Source: Chaenocephalus aceratus
Taxonomy: Eukaryota > Chordata > Actinopteri > Perciformes > Channichthyidae
Direction of reading: 5' to 3'
Length of the DNA: 64,000 bases
NCBI GenBank assembly: GCA_023974075.1
Contig: CM043790.1
Location: forward strand, 1,089,326-1,153,325
The notes under the pieces were generated by a model. The model did not search any database, was not told the origin of the DNA, and saw only the letters and a program-made list of their open reading frames with translations. Both the position numbers and the translations under genes were made by a program. This document shows positions 1-11,640 of this stretch, one piece after another. Positions within the stretch are counted from its first letter, which is position 1, and each line of letters starts with the position of its first letter.

Positions 1-2848
1 TGAGCAAAAGTAACAATGTCAATAAATTAGCATGATTCATTAAAATGTCCCTCTGAAAGCACATCCTTCACACAAAGAGCACAGACCTGCTGCTCCACAG
101 CAACTGTCCCTGTACTGGTAGGTGGCCGTAATATCACCTCCACAACCATGGGGCTGCCTCCCCCTAAAAAAACAAAAAAAACAACAATTTAGTAAACTTG
201 ACAAAAATAACACCACCAGTATTTGTGTACTTCTTAGTTTTAAAACGAGTCCTATATTGCCTTTAAAAAAAGAAAACACTACAACAACCTGTCGCATTGC
301 CAGGGTCCTCTTGGAGGCAGGAGCCCTCTGCTTCGGCTCCATCTTTGCTTTCTAATGTAAAGAAAACAACATGATTAATCCTCCACTAATAACTCCTTAT
401 GGACAGTATAGTTGTCCTCACTGTAATACATTTCAAGTTTGTCAGGAAGGATACATTTTATAAGGGCCATCAACCAACATGCAAAGCAACAAACAAAGTA
501 CCTTTGCCGTTTTGGACGGGTGGCGTGCACTCATCAGGGCCAGGAAGATGGGATGGACTAATCTTGTCCATCTCAACCAACATTGCACTGCTGAACCACA
601 CAGGTGTCAGTGGAAATAACTCTCCTCCAATTTGTGAAATAAAAATGAAGAAACACTGTTTTAGAAAAGGAAATAAAATGCACATATAAACTGCAATAAC
701 AGTATTATGGTTTCCAAGCACAATACAAAGTTGACCTACCTCCTGCTGAACAGTCCCTGCTTGTTAAGCGCATCAATGGACTGCTCAGGTTCGTCGTGTT
801 GGCTCCTCTGTAAAGATAAATAGCATAGCTTGTGTTAATCAAATGTTATCCACCGTTATCAAGGCACACTGCTCAGGGAATATCACTCTTATTGAAAGAT
901 GTCAACCACACAATTACCTTCCTGCCCTGGCCGATAACGGTCCACTTGGAAGGATCCGGTTGCGGTGATTTGGCAACCTCTCCTTTAACAATCACCCTTG
1001 GAGTGACTCTCTGGCAGGCGGTGATCTTCTGTGGACAACAGGAGATGGCGTCGGTTCGGCTGGAAAACAGTTGCAGTATGCTGCGTTCCAGATTGAATCG
1101 ACCAGGATTGCATTCCCGCACTGTCACTCAAGTGCACCTGCAAAAACCAGCAAATAAATACATTTCCAAATAGCACATAACATTCAATATTTTTTTCAAG
1201 AACGGAACTTGCAATTTTCAACACAAAGAAGTATACAGAAAAACGTTTCCATTTGCCATGTCACTCACGCCATCTCTGCTCCACAGGTCAAGATCTTTCA
1301 GGGAAGTACTGCAATCGGTGTGTACTTCACGCCTAAAAAAACCAACAAGATCAATTACTAACATATCCACACAGATGTTATATTTTGCTCTTTAAAATAA
1401 ATAAATAATGAAAAACAGGAAAATGAAAATGATTTACGGTACTTGAACCTAACAGGTCTTAACATACCATACGTGCCGCAACACGACGAAATTCCTGACG
1501 CATCATGTCTTGGTAGTCAGGGTCTACGGTAAGGCGCGGGACGAAGTCCAAGGCAAAAACCTAATCAAAGTTACAGTTGTCAACTACAAAAGTACGCTAT
1601 TTTTCACAATTTGTTGATACAAATGTACATTTTTCAAAATACATAACATACAACCGCATGGATAAGAATACAAACGTAATATTATAAGAACTATAATAAA
1701 TAAATAAAAAAAGCTTACGTTAGGCCAGCGACTCATGGCAGTCGCAAGGAGCTTTCCAAAATCCACTCCTGCTTCAGTGATGGTCCTGCTGGATGTCAGG
1801 TTTTGCTGGGAGCCATCACACAGACTGCATCTGGTGTACGAGGCAGCACAGCATTGGCTGCCTCGGTACGCAGCTGGGTTGCGCATGCGCCCGGTGTGTG
1901 CACATGGCACCAAAGGAAAACCTTCCCTTTGGCATCTTCACATTCCATCGACGATGGAACGGAGATGTGAGCTCCAACAAGGAGGACAAACTGTAACAAC
2001 AGAACATTATTTCAAATGAAAATCACCAATGATTACCCAGACTCTGTTAACAAATCTGAAAACAATTCATACTTCCTTGTCTGGAGACTCGGTGGTACGA
2101 CCAATTTGTGTTGACGTCCGGTCAGGGACGAAATTGGCCATTTCTGCACTCGATGGCGGTCACCTGTACCGCCAGCGGCTATTTAAAAACAGATAAAATG
2201 ACACCGACATTAAACTAAGGAACCTTTACAATTCTTAAATTATGTCAGCAATAATACCCACACCTTCCTACAATAACACCTGGGCACGTGCAGAGGATTT
2301 TAGAAGGGAAACGGGTCAATGCTAAAGGGTCACACCGGTGATTTAATTTAAAATGTATATATTGAAAAGAAATCAAACACCGCTTCGTGACAGTTATCTA
2401 AAAATGAATGCAAAGAAATGAAGTGTATATCAGTAAATTGTCCTCATCATAACTAGCTCGCTTGCCCACAGAGGGGTGTATCTGTGGGCATGTATTTGTA
2501 TTTGTATTTGTTTGTCAGGCGCCTGCCTGTAAAAAATGCACATGCAAACACATTTTACAATGATTCATCCTGCTTATCTTTCTTACAGTGCAGACGCTTT
2601 TCTGCTTGCTCCTGCCTCTGCTTACTTTTTATGCTGATTTTCCTATTCTTATTCTCTGAAAACTTCGAGCAGCGGCTCCTGGACATTAACCTATCACTGG
2701 GACAGTTCATCTTCGTAAATAGACGGAGGTTTTCAGCCATATTTCAGCATTTTTACGGCGACCCCAGTCTTACAGTAGCGTGGCCTAGCAACAGCTAAAG
2801 CCTGGTAGGCTACTGCATGCTATTTAGCTTAAGCTAGTTGGTAGAAAA

Positions 2849-4413
2849 ATGCCTCCGTTCTCTACAGATGACTTCCACAAACTTCTACAGAAGATGGCCG
2901 TGCTGGAAATGAAAATGCAACGGCTGGAAGTTAACGTGGAAGTGAATGGACTATGTTGTGGGAATGACACCACTTTACCAGTGTTGCAAAATAATGGAAA
3001 AGGGTATGCTAACTCACAGCTAGTTAGCAGCTACAAGGATTCCAAGGAACAGGAGGGCTGTGTACCGGGTAATAAATCTACAAGTGGTGGTCCTCCCTGG
3101 AACTCTCTGGGTGCAAAGCCTAAGAGTAAATCATTTTCATGGGATTTGGGAGGAAGGATAACGGGCAGAGCCCAACACTCTGAAATATGTGATGCGACCG
3201 GCTGGCCTGCATTGTTATCACCCAAGAGGAGCGCCTCTTCAACCCCTAAACAGCAGTGGACAGCTGCTAAAGGGAGAATTACAAAAAATCCTCCTAAACC
3301 ACCAAGTGTGCCAATCCAGAACAGATACGCTCCGCTGACCGAGAGCCGGAGATCTCTTTCTGATGACCTGGATAACCTGTCCTCTTCACACAGCAGGGTA
3401 AGGACCAATAGCTACTCCAAAAGTAAAAGGCTAGAGGGAAAGCTAATGACTGGGCCTGAAACTCTGATTGTGGGTGACTCTGCTGTAAGAGATGTAAAAG
3501 GTCTGTGTAGTAAGAACAACACCAAAGTACTCTGTTTTCCCAAGGATACGGTCTCTGACTTGGCTGAGAAGATCCTGCATATTGGGGCTGAACATCCGAC
3601 TGTGAAGAATGTGGTACTGCACATTGGAACAAATGATGTTGTGAAACAACAGTCAGAAGTGCTGAAAAAAGACTTTAAATGTTTGTTGGAAACTGCCAGC
3701 TCTCTAAATGCAGAGGTGTTCATCAGTGGCCCTCTACCGCCAGTCAGAAGAGGAGTGGAGAGATTCAGCAGATTGTTTGCACTGAACACCTGGCTTTCAA
3801 CTGTCTGTACTGACCATTCTGTGCATTTTATTGACAATTTTAACTTTTTCTGGGACCGCAGACATCTTTTCAAGGCAAATGGAGTTTGCCTGAACAAGTC
3901 AGGAGTGAAATTGTTTATCTCTAACATATTCAACTGCCTGCGTCATCAATCTGTTCCCTCTGCCAAGGACAAGCGGCAAGAGGAATCAAAACAGGAGATA
4001 GACACAACACATCGCGCAGAAAACCCTGAAGAAGTATCACTGCACCCGCCTGAGGAATGTTCTGATTATGGGAGACCTATGAAACACACGGAGGAGTCCC
4101 CACCGCCCGTCACCCCCCCGCCCGTCACCCCCCCCCTGTCAACGCCTTTGAGGATACTCCGTTCACCCTTTCGCCCTCGCCCACCCTCCTGGAGATCGTG
4201 GAACACAAGAAGGAGATACAGAGGGCTGGCACCGATTCCTTCCTGGATTTCAAAGACCAGACTAAGGCGATACGCAGGGCTGGCAGCATGTCCTTTACCC
4301 CCGCTCCTCAACGACGCCCACCAAAATCACCAAAGCAGAGACGCGCACCATCTCCCCCGGCTTCATCACCATGCCTACCACAATCATCCAAACCAAAACA
4401 ATCTGCAAACTGA
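2849..4413 (+). pseudogene. LINE copy A ORF1: coiled coil plus SGNH esterase-like domain
   Basis: The ATG at 2849 opens a frame of about 520 codons. Residues about 5-35 look like a short coiled coil rich in L, K and M. An esterase-like domain follows at about residues 200-370: block I appears as IVGDSAVR, a central block as HIGTND. The usual DGxHxN block V is replaced by NGVCLN, so the Asp and His of the catalytic dyad appear lost. The same frame runs to 4492, but a C-rich homopolymer at about 4105-4140 probably shifts the frame; the other frame gives a more protein-like basic, Pro-rich tail that ends at the TGA 4411-4413. ORF1 proteins of this type bind element RNA in related LINEs; the activity of the esterase domain is not well settled. 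Confidence 0.7.
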
Positions 4414-4467
4414 TATCTGCTGGGTCCAGGCTCAAGGGCGTATGGCACTCTCAACTCTTTCCAGGAC

Positions 4468-7452
4468 ATGCCCGGGCCCTGCCTGCCAGTAGCTTTGCCG
4501 ATATCTGTGTTGATAGGTAATAGATTAAGAGCGGTGAATGATCTTAGATACAGGAAGCGCTCAAACGTTTGTGTGAGTTTATCTAATTTAGCAGTGATTC
4601 CATGTCAGCCACAGCTTGTTACAAAAAACATGACTGATAGTGTGTTTAACGAACTTAAACTAGCTTTATTAAATGTCAGGTCTTTGGCAGGAAAAACATT
4701 TTTAATCAATGATTTTATCACTGAGCACAATCTTGATTTTATGTTTTTAACAGAAACTTGGATTGAACAAAATAACAGTGCAGCTGTTCTTATCGAATCA
4801 ACCCCTCCCAACTTTAGTTTTATGAGTCAGGAAAGAATGCATAAGAAAGGGGGTGGAGTTGCTATTCTGTTCAATGATTCCATTCAATTCAGGAAGACAT
4901 CGTATGGAAACTTTGCTTCTTTTGAATATGTGGCCCTTCAGCTGAAATGCTCCTCTCGAGCTCTGTTCCTAAATATCTATAGGCCACCGAAATACTGTGC
5001 AAGCTTTTTTGATGACCTTACTGAACTGCTGTCTATAGTGTGTATTGACTTTGACCGTCTAGTCATTGTTGGTGATTTTAACATCCATGTTGACAACCCC
5101 CAGGACAGAGGGGCTAAAGAACTGTTTTGTGTTCTTGATAGCTATGGACTGACTCAGCATGTGACGGAGCCCACGCACAATAAGGGGCACACTCTGGACT
5201 TAATTATCTCAAAGGGTCTGAATATCTCTAAGGTTGTGGTGACTGATGTTGCACTGTCTGACCATTCCTGTGTTTTCTTTGAGAGCTCTATTTCTGTTCA
5301 CACAAGTGTTCAAAAAGAGGTAACCACAAAGCGATGTTTAACTGAAAATACTAGGGAAATGTTTACTCAGAATTTTTCTTCCACACTTGCCCCTGCTAAC
5401 ACCTCAGTAAATGAGCTAGTAGATCATTTTAATTCAAAAATTAAAAATGTTATAGATGCCATTGCTCCAATTAAGGTAAAGGAAGTGACTGGGAAGAAAA
5501 TATCTCCATGGAGAAAGGCCATGACCGTTAAAACAGAAAAAAGAGAATGTCGAAAAGCTGAACGCAGGTGGCGAAAAACAAATCTCCAGGTTCACTTTGA
5601 AATTTATAAAGAGAGACTTGGCCTTTATAATTTGGAATTGAAAAACGCACGACAATCATTCTTCTCTGACATCATTACCAAAAACAAAAACAACGCACGT
5701 GCCTTGTTTGCTACCGTCGACAGACTAACTAACCCCCCAGTGTCAGTAGCCCCTGAATTTCTATCCACCAGGGCGTGCAATGATTTTGCCTCCTTTTTCA
5801 CTGACAAAATTCAGAAAATCAGACAAGCAGTCAGTGCCTCTGCATCAGGAACAGCAAATGTGTTGTCTCTGTGTCCACTTAACATCAATTCAGACATCAT
5901 GACACAATTCCATCAGATTAATGATAAAAACCTGGAGGACATTATACAACTTCTGAAATCCTCCTCCTGCTGCCTTGATATTATTCCAACAGGATTTTTC
6001 AAAGATGTTTTGCCTTGCATGGCCTCAGAACTACTTCATATAGTAAACAAATCTCTTCACTCAGGTATTTTTCCACAGGCCCTGAAAACTGCAGTCATTA
6101 AACCGCTCTTAAAAAAGAAATCTAGATGCTTCAGTAATGAACAATTACAGGCCCATATCAAACCTCCCATTTCTAGGTAAGATCATTGAAAAAGTTGTTT
6201 TTCAACAGTTGAGTAATTTCTTGCATTTAAATGACTGTTTTGATGTGTTCCAGTCAGGCTTTCGTCCAAACCACAGCACTGAGACTGCTCTTGTAAAGGT
6301 CTTTAACGACATCCACTTAAACACAGACAGTGGCAGAACTTCAGTGTTAGTATTATTAGATCTCAGTGCTGCGTTTGACACTGTTGACCACAGCATATTA
6401 CTGGACCGACTGGAAAACTGGGTGGGACTTTCGGAAACAGTTCTAAATTGGTTTAAATCCTACTTAAAGGACAGAAACAACTTTGTTTCTATCGGTAAAT
6501 ACACATCTGAGTTGACAAATATGACATGTGGGGTTCCTCAAGGCTCCATCTTGGGGCCTCTTCTCTTTAACATCTACATGCTACCACTGGCTCAGATAAT
6601 GAAGAACAACAAAATAAGTTACCATAGCTATGCAGATGACACACAAATTTACGTAACAATTTCACCAGGAGACTATGCTCCAATTCAAACACTGAGTAAG
6701 TGCATTGAACAAATCAATGACTGGATGTGTCAGAACTTTCTCCAATTAAACAAAGATAAAACTGAGGTAATGGTTTTTGGAGCCAAGGCAGAACGTTTAA
6801 AAGTTAGCGCTGAGCTTCAGTGTGCAATGTTCAAACCAACAGATAAAGCCAGAAATCTAGGTGTAGTCATGGACTCTGACCTGAGTTTCAACAGTCACAG
6901 TTACTAAATCAGGCTACTATCACCTAAAGAATATATCTAGGATTAAAAGACTAATGTCACAGCAGGATTTGGAAAAACTTGTCCATGCCTTTATCTTCAG
7001 TAGACTCGACTACTGCAATGGTGTCTTCACAGGTCTCACTAAAAAATCTATTAGAAAGCTGCAGCTGATTCATGAACGCCGCTGCTCGAGTCCTCACTAA
7101 CACTAAGAAAGTGGATCACATCACTCCTGTTCTGAAGTCTTTACACTGGCTTCCTGTGTGTCAAAGAATAGATTTTCAAAATACTGCTGCTGGTTTATAA
7201 AGCACTGAATGGTTTAGGCCCAAAATACATTACTGACCTCCTGCTAAACTATGAACCATCCAGATCTCTCAGGTCTTCAGGGACTGGTCAGCTTTCTGTC
7301 CCCAGAGTCAGAACTAAACATGGTAAAGCAGCGTTCAGTTATTATGCTCCAAATATCTGGAACAAACTCCCAGAAACCTGCAGGTCCGCTGCAACTCTTA
7401 CTACTTTTAAATCCAGGCTGAAGACTTTTCTTTTTGTCGCTGCTTTTATTTG
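4468..7452 (+). pseudogene. LINE copy A ORF2: AP endonuclease and reverse transcriptase
   Basis: The frame starts at the ATG 4468, 54 bases after the ORF1 stop at 4413 and in the same frame; a later Met at 4630 could also be the start. The AP-endonuclease part shows LLNVRSL, FLTETW, VGDFN and LSDHS in order. The reverse transcriptase begins near 6140 with NYRPISNLPFLGK and continues through LVLLDLSAAFDTVDH, CGVPQGSILGPLLF and the catalytic YADDTQIY near 6630-6655. The frame breaks near 6120, just before the RT, at about 6900, near 7075 and near 7180. The conserved tail (HITPVLKSLHWLPV, then VPRVRTKHGKAAFSYYAP) is readable to about 7452. This enzyme nicks target DNA and copies the element RNA in place; this copy cannot make it whole. 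Confidence 0.85.
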
Positions 7453-7695
7453 AACTATTCATATCTTAAACTGCACTGTAACTTTTATCCATGTACTTTT
7501 TCTTGTAATGTTTAATTGAACTATTTATATTTTAGACTGCACTGTAACTTTTATTCATGTATTTTTTTCTTAATGTTTATTTGATTAGCTTTTCTTTTTT
7601 AATGCTTAATGTCTTTCATTTTTTTTTTTTTTTTTTTTTTTTTTGTGTAAAGCACTTTGAATTGCCTTGCGTTGAAAAGTGCTCTATAAATAAAC

Positions 7696-7717
7696 TTGCC
7701 TTGCCTTGCCTTGCCTT
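7696..7717 (+). repeat. (TTGCC)n LINE tail
   Basis: Four units of TTGCC follow the conserved 3' end of the LINE (AAGTGCTCTATAAATAAAC). A 28-base T run at 7617-7644 lies slightly upstream in the 3' UTR. The tail marks the 3' boundary of the insertion. Confidence 0.85.
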
Positions 7718-8183
7718 ACAACAACAATGGACACCCTAAACATATACAAAATTGAATGACAGAATCCTCCACTACTTACGTGCGAATCTGGCACTGCCAG
7801 GCTGCTGATGTCCCACACGTGTCCCAGCCACGCGTAGCTTTGAAGCCTGGGAACGGCGGGACGATTTAAGACGTGGCATCTGAAAGTATGTAGGCATTGC
7901 TATAATTAATAAAGACATTAGCAGACCCCTTAAATAGTACAAATAATTACACAATTACTTCTTTCAACTGCAACAAAAGCCTACAAGTCCATTAATAGTT
8001 GATGCATCCTGTTCAACAAAAATGTACTTACTGTAAATGCTCACGAGATAAAGCTGGGTGGTGAAGGTATACGAGTAGGTGGTGAAGAAGGTAGGTAGAT
8101 GGGTAGCTGGTCAAGCGGGTAGGTTGTTTAACTAGAACAGAGAACAAACTAATCATCACAGACATGTAAATATAATTACTTAA

Positions 8184-9164
8184 AGGTGACATGTCATGCT
8201 TTTCCAGTTATTGCCCGTCCCCTTGTGTGTTATGAAGCTTTTTATGCATGTAAACGGTGTGCAGAGTCAAAACCCTCAAAGTGCACCCTGTAGCGAGTAA
8301 ACTCTAACACAGAAAATACCTCCCCCAAAAGCCTCGTTGGAGATTTCTCAGTTTCCATTGTTTACTTCCTGCCCCGTGTGACGTGGCGGCACCGTGCAAC
8401 GTCACTTCTTCTGCTGATTGGTCCAAATTGACCAATCCACGGACTTCCTCACACACTCAGTGCTGCAGGCAGCTCAGCCGATTTCTCCTCCCTGCTGCAG
8501 GCTGATAACAGACAGTTGGGGTTGCGGCGAAATTCTCTCTGCAGACCCATTCTCACAGCGTTTATCAACCTTTTTCTTACTCAATATCAAGCCACACTTA
8601 ATGTTTTACTTCGGCTGTGACTTTGTGTGTGCTCAGGATGAGTTTGGCTGTGTTTCGCTGTGTATCGCTAAACAAGGAAACAACACCTCCACGGAGCTTA
8701 GCGCGATTCACAACGTGAAACAATCGGACGTTGTGAATCGCGCTGAACTCCGTGGAGGTGTTGTTTCCTTGTTTAGCGAACAATAAGTGTGGCTTGATAT
8801 TGAGTAAGAAAAAGGTTGATAAACGCTGTGAGAATGGGTCTGCAGAGAGAATTTCGCCGCGATCCCAACTGTCTGTTATCAGCCTGCAGCAGGGAGGAGA
8901 AATCAGCTGAGCTGCCTGCATAGAGTGTGTGTGTGAGGAAGTCCGTGGATTGGTCAATCGGAGCACACTGGGCTCACAGGGAGGGGGGCAAGAGCTGCAA
9001 CGAGCCGTTTAGTGGAGAGAGTGAATACTGCTGAATACACATACTTTACAGAGATGCTGTATGCGAAACCAATGTGAGTTTGGAAAATTGCACAGTATAA
9101 ATCTATTCTAGTAGACCTCAACAATGGAATTATGATCAGTGGAAATGGCCATGACATGTGACCT
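8184..9164. mobile_element. TTAA-flanked foldback MITE
   Basis: The termini AGGTGACATGTCAT and ATGACATGTGACCT are inverted with one mismatch. Both are flanked by TTAA (8180-8183 and 9165-9168). TTAA targets are used by piggyBac and Kolobok elements; the terminal bases do not decide between them. Inside, a ~180 bp segment at about 8418-8595 reappears inverted at about 8787-8970, around a nearly perfect central palindrome (8666-8778). No transposase frame is present, so it must depend on another element. It lies in an intron of the minus-strand split gene, between the exons at 7780-7879 and 9326-9353. Confidence 0.75.
8666..8778. repeat. Central palindrome of the foldback element
   Basis: CGCTAAACAAGGAAACAACA at the left is answered by TGTTGTTTCCTTGTTTAGCG at the right. 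The arms continue inward through a GCGCGATTCACAACGT-type sequence with only small differences. The whole would fold into a long hairpin. Confidence 0.85.
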
Positions 9165-9325
9165 TTAACACAATGTACAATACAATTGCATAGCTTAGCA
9201 TACAATATAGTTATAAACAAAACAATTAGCAATTGTATTAGAAGCTGCTAATCACTTAGATTTACACTAATAAAGAGCCTATCTGTTTTCATCATACTTT
9301 ATGCTACTGACAGACCACAACTCAC

Positions 9326-9353
9326 CGGTAGAGAACTGCTCAAAGCTGTCAAT
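9326..9353 (-). other. 28-base mini-exon candidate
   Basis: It is bounded on the minus strand by CCACAG and GTGAGT. It shares GAGCAGTTC with the neighbouring mini-exon at 9459-9487. Joining the two gives stops in all frames, so I take them as 5' untranslated exons of the split gene. Confidence 0.4.
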
Positions 9354-9458
9354 CTGTGGGGAAAACACAGCATTAAACCCTGCAAAGAAAAGACTGGAAA
9401 GTTCCACATATTGTCATGGTATATGTTACTACAAACACTGTCTTTGACCAACACTCAC

Positions 9459-9487
9459 CAGTAATGAACTGCTCAATAGTCGTCACT
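9459..9487 (-). other. 29-base mini-exon candidate
   Basis: The minus strand shows TTTCAG before it and GTGAGT after it. It resembles the next exon (9326-9353), which suggests an old tandem duplication of about 133 bases containing one exon. Confidence 0.4.
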
Positions 9488-9734
9488 CTGAAATTAAAAT
9501 TAAAATTAAACCTTGCAAACACAATGCTTGTTTAAATAGCCAAGTGTGGACCTAGCTAACACACACATTCCCTAATTACATTATATTTATAGGCCTAGCG
9601 CTTTTCTACAACTCAAAGACGCTTGCACGCTTACACATGTCCTGCAATACACATGCTGCAGCTGCCCAGCTGCTCACTGTTTGTAAAAGTAAATAAATAG
9701 TATTTTCATTTCAATAATGTATAATATAATATAT

Positions 9735-10784
9735 ACGGCCCGCGAGACCATTTGGTATGGCCCTCAAGGTCATTTATAAACACACGCAAAAAAGAAAAAA
9801 ATTAAAGAAATCTAGACGGCAAACAAATTAAACAAAGCGAGTGCCTGTTTTTCCTGGCCAAGGTCAGGGTCCTTGAACACAACACGAGCCTAAAGTGTCA
9901 TCACGTGGTACATGTCTCGTCTGACAGGGGCAGTTCTGACGGAGAGCACCAGAACGTCGCTCCAGAACTTCCAAGCAGTACCCATAAGGAGCCGTACACA
10001 TGCCGCAGTTTTTGTGTGACTGTGTCTTTAGTTGAAAGCCCAGAGGCGATCTGTTCATCTGTCATACTGATCATACAGTCAATAACGTTGTTGTTATTAG
10101 CATCTGGTTAGCTAGATATGCAAACGAATATAACAAGCTTTTTCTCCAACCAGTGAGGTAAAGGCACATCTTTATATGATCATTATAGTTATTATAAAAA
10201 AAAAGAGAATAAAGTAAACGGGTATAAAATACTACATGACAGTAAAAAAAATTGTTATTAATAAACAAGAATACAGTTTGAAAGGAGAGTGATTTGTAAA
10301 ATGTCCATAAAGAAAAAGTAAATCTGCTTACAGTTCTGTTTCATATGGGTGTTGAGAGATGTATCCATCGATCTCCTAATGTTGCTCTCAAAGTGCACCA
10401 GATTGATGCTTTCAACTTCAACATTTAAAAAAAATAATCTTCCCTGGGGAGCATGCCCCACGGACCCCACTAGAGGAGGTAAGGTCCCCCCCCACTTAAA
10501 TAATGTCCACATGGATAGGAAACTAAATACATTTGCACACATCTTGTGTCCATATCTTTCTGTTTTGGTGGTCATGCCACAACTGTGCACGTGCATGCAT
10601 GCGCGAGTCATGGTAAAATATATGGATTAAGAGGTTGCTTTTTCTTTGCACAGCATGAAAGAAAGGCCAAATGAATTGCTGTGATTGTTGTAATTTTAAG
10701 CAGAGGTCAATCATTTGTACGGCACTCGGAGGATGTTGAAAAAATGTAAATGGCCCTTGAGAGGAAAAAGGTTCCCCACCCCTG
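9735..10784. mobile_element. Non-autonomous hAT copy, one end lost
   Basis: This stretch is the inverted counterpart of the complete hAT element at 59095-60165: both hold the same subterminal GGCCCGCGAGAC-type motif, the same central part (GTACGGCTCC or its complement) and the same end. The right end GGTTCCCCACCCCTG at 10770-10784 is intact. The left end starts inside the element at TACGGCCCGCGAG, so about 30 terminal bases are gone. No coding frame of note. Confidence 0.8.
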
Positions 10785-11169
10785 GTCGAGGGAGTGGATA
10801 TCATAAATAACACGTCCCGGACGGTGGGACGTGTGCTTTTTCGCATACTGAATAAATTATGGATCATTAAATTACCATAATATACTGTGTAAATATTAAT
10901 GTTGTATAAAGAGTACTTTAACTTTTGATACTTGAAGTATATTTTCTAAAGTAAAGGATCAGATTACTTCTTCCAACCTTGAATAAATAAAGTATACATT
11001 CAAATATATTTAATTGTCCATAGTTGAATGAATTAAAACATTACTTTATTTAAGCTAGTGAATCATTTAACCTGCTTGTTAATAAATGATATAAATGTGC
11101 CCTTATTTAACAAACAATGTTAACCAGCTTCACAATGAATAAATAAAGACTTACCTCAAGCAAGGTGCA

Positions 11170-11640
11170 AGAAAGAGCGAGCGATCGCTGAACAAATATT
11201 ATATACGAATTTCAAAAATATCAGAGACCAATCAGAGTTCTCTACTACCAACGGCTCGCCTGGGACGTCAGAGTCTAATCCCGCCTGCTCCAAATAAGGG
11301 CAAAGAGGCGGAGCCGAGGCGGGACCTGCTGCCTCCGAATTGGAAGTAAACAGAGCTAGCTCAGGCTACGAAGCTAAGCTAACATGAAATACATGCATAC
11401 CAAGTTACTGCTAACAGTGTGGTTCCCCTATAGCCTATAAACGTTACATTCATAATCAAACGAGACAATCTGCAAGAGAATTAGCTATATTTTGTTATTC
11501 TTAATGCTTGACTTGTCATTCACACGTTGAGAAAAGACGGACTCCACCGCCCGGACCTAACGGAGCCGCAGTGGGCTAGTTCCAGCCGGCGTCCCGGAGC
11601 TAGCCCCCTGCGGCTCCGTTAGCTCCGGCGGCCACCACGG
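11170..11640. promoter_or_regulatory. CpG-rich promoter-like stretch
   Basis: This non-coding region is richer in G, C and CpG than its AT-rich surroundings. It contains CCAATCAGAG, a GACGTC core, and GGCGGAGC and GGCGGGAC boxes. It could be the promoter of the minus-strand split gene, whose first exon candidate lies at 9487. That is inference; no start site can be read from sequence. Confidence 0.3.
11558..11621. repeat. 14-base GC-rich inverted repeat
   Basis: TAACGGAGCCGCAG at 11558-11571 is matched by its exact complement CTGCGGCTCCGTTA at 11608-11621. It lies at the edge of the CpG-rich stretch. Its role is unknown. Confidence 0.7.

Larger units (their letters stand above)
2580..7717 (+). 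mobile_element. L2-like non-LTR retrotransposon (LINE copy A)
   Basis: The order is ORF1, then ORF2 with endonuclease and reverse transcriptase, then a 3' UTR ending in a short tandem TTGCC tail, as in fish L2 elements of the CR1/L2 group. The 5' edge is uncertain; 2580 is an estimate from where minus-strand exon sequence has ended and a leader before the ORF1 start begins. The 3' end is sharp at the TTGCC tail. The element sits in sense opposite to the surrounding minus-strand split gene, within one of its introns. Both ORFs carry frameshifts, so this copy is inactive. I could not identify a target duplication. Confidence 0.8.
27..9487 (-). pseudogene. Split SGNH-hydrolase-like gene, frame-disrupted, with transposons in its introns
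   Basis: Twelve exon candidates on the minus strand have GT-AG edges: 9459-9487 and 9326-9353 (probably non-coding), 7780-7879 (begins exactly at an ATG), 2073-2178, 1719-1990, 1468-1560, 1269-1332, 918-1137, 740-807, 502 to about 632, 289-351, and 27-163 with a TAA at 27-29. Phases agree across several joins (7780-7879 to 2073-2178, 1719-1990 to 1468-1560, 918-1137 to 740-807, and 502-632 to 289-351 to 27-163). The stretch LDLWSRD|GVHLSD spans the 1269-1332/918-1137 junction and resembles the DxxH block V of SGNH/GDSL esterases; a motif ETLxxxDS-type block I was not found. Frames break inside 1719-1990, at 1332, near 1100 and before 632, so it is probably a pseudogene or a member of a mobile multicopy family. 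Product and partners are unknown. An L2 LINE lies in the intron between 2178 and 7780 and a foldback element in the intron between 7879 and 9326. Confidence 0.5.

Noticed and set aside
4198..4413. Separate small gene inside LINE ORF1
   Set aside because: It is better explained as the true ORF1 C-terminus after a frameshift in the C-rich run.
8418..8966. Two 122-codon frames on opposite strands with similar products
   Set aside because: They arise because the foldback element contains the same segment in both orientations; the frames have no recognised domain.
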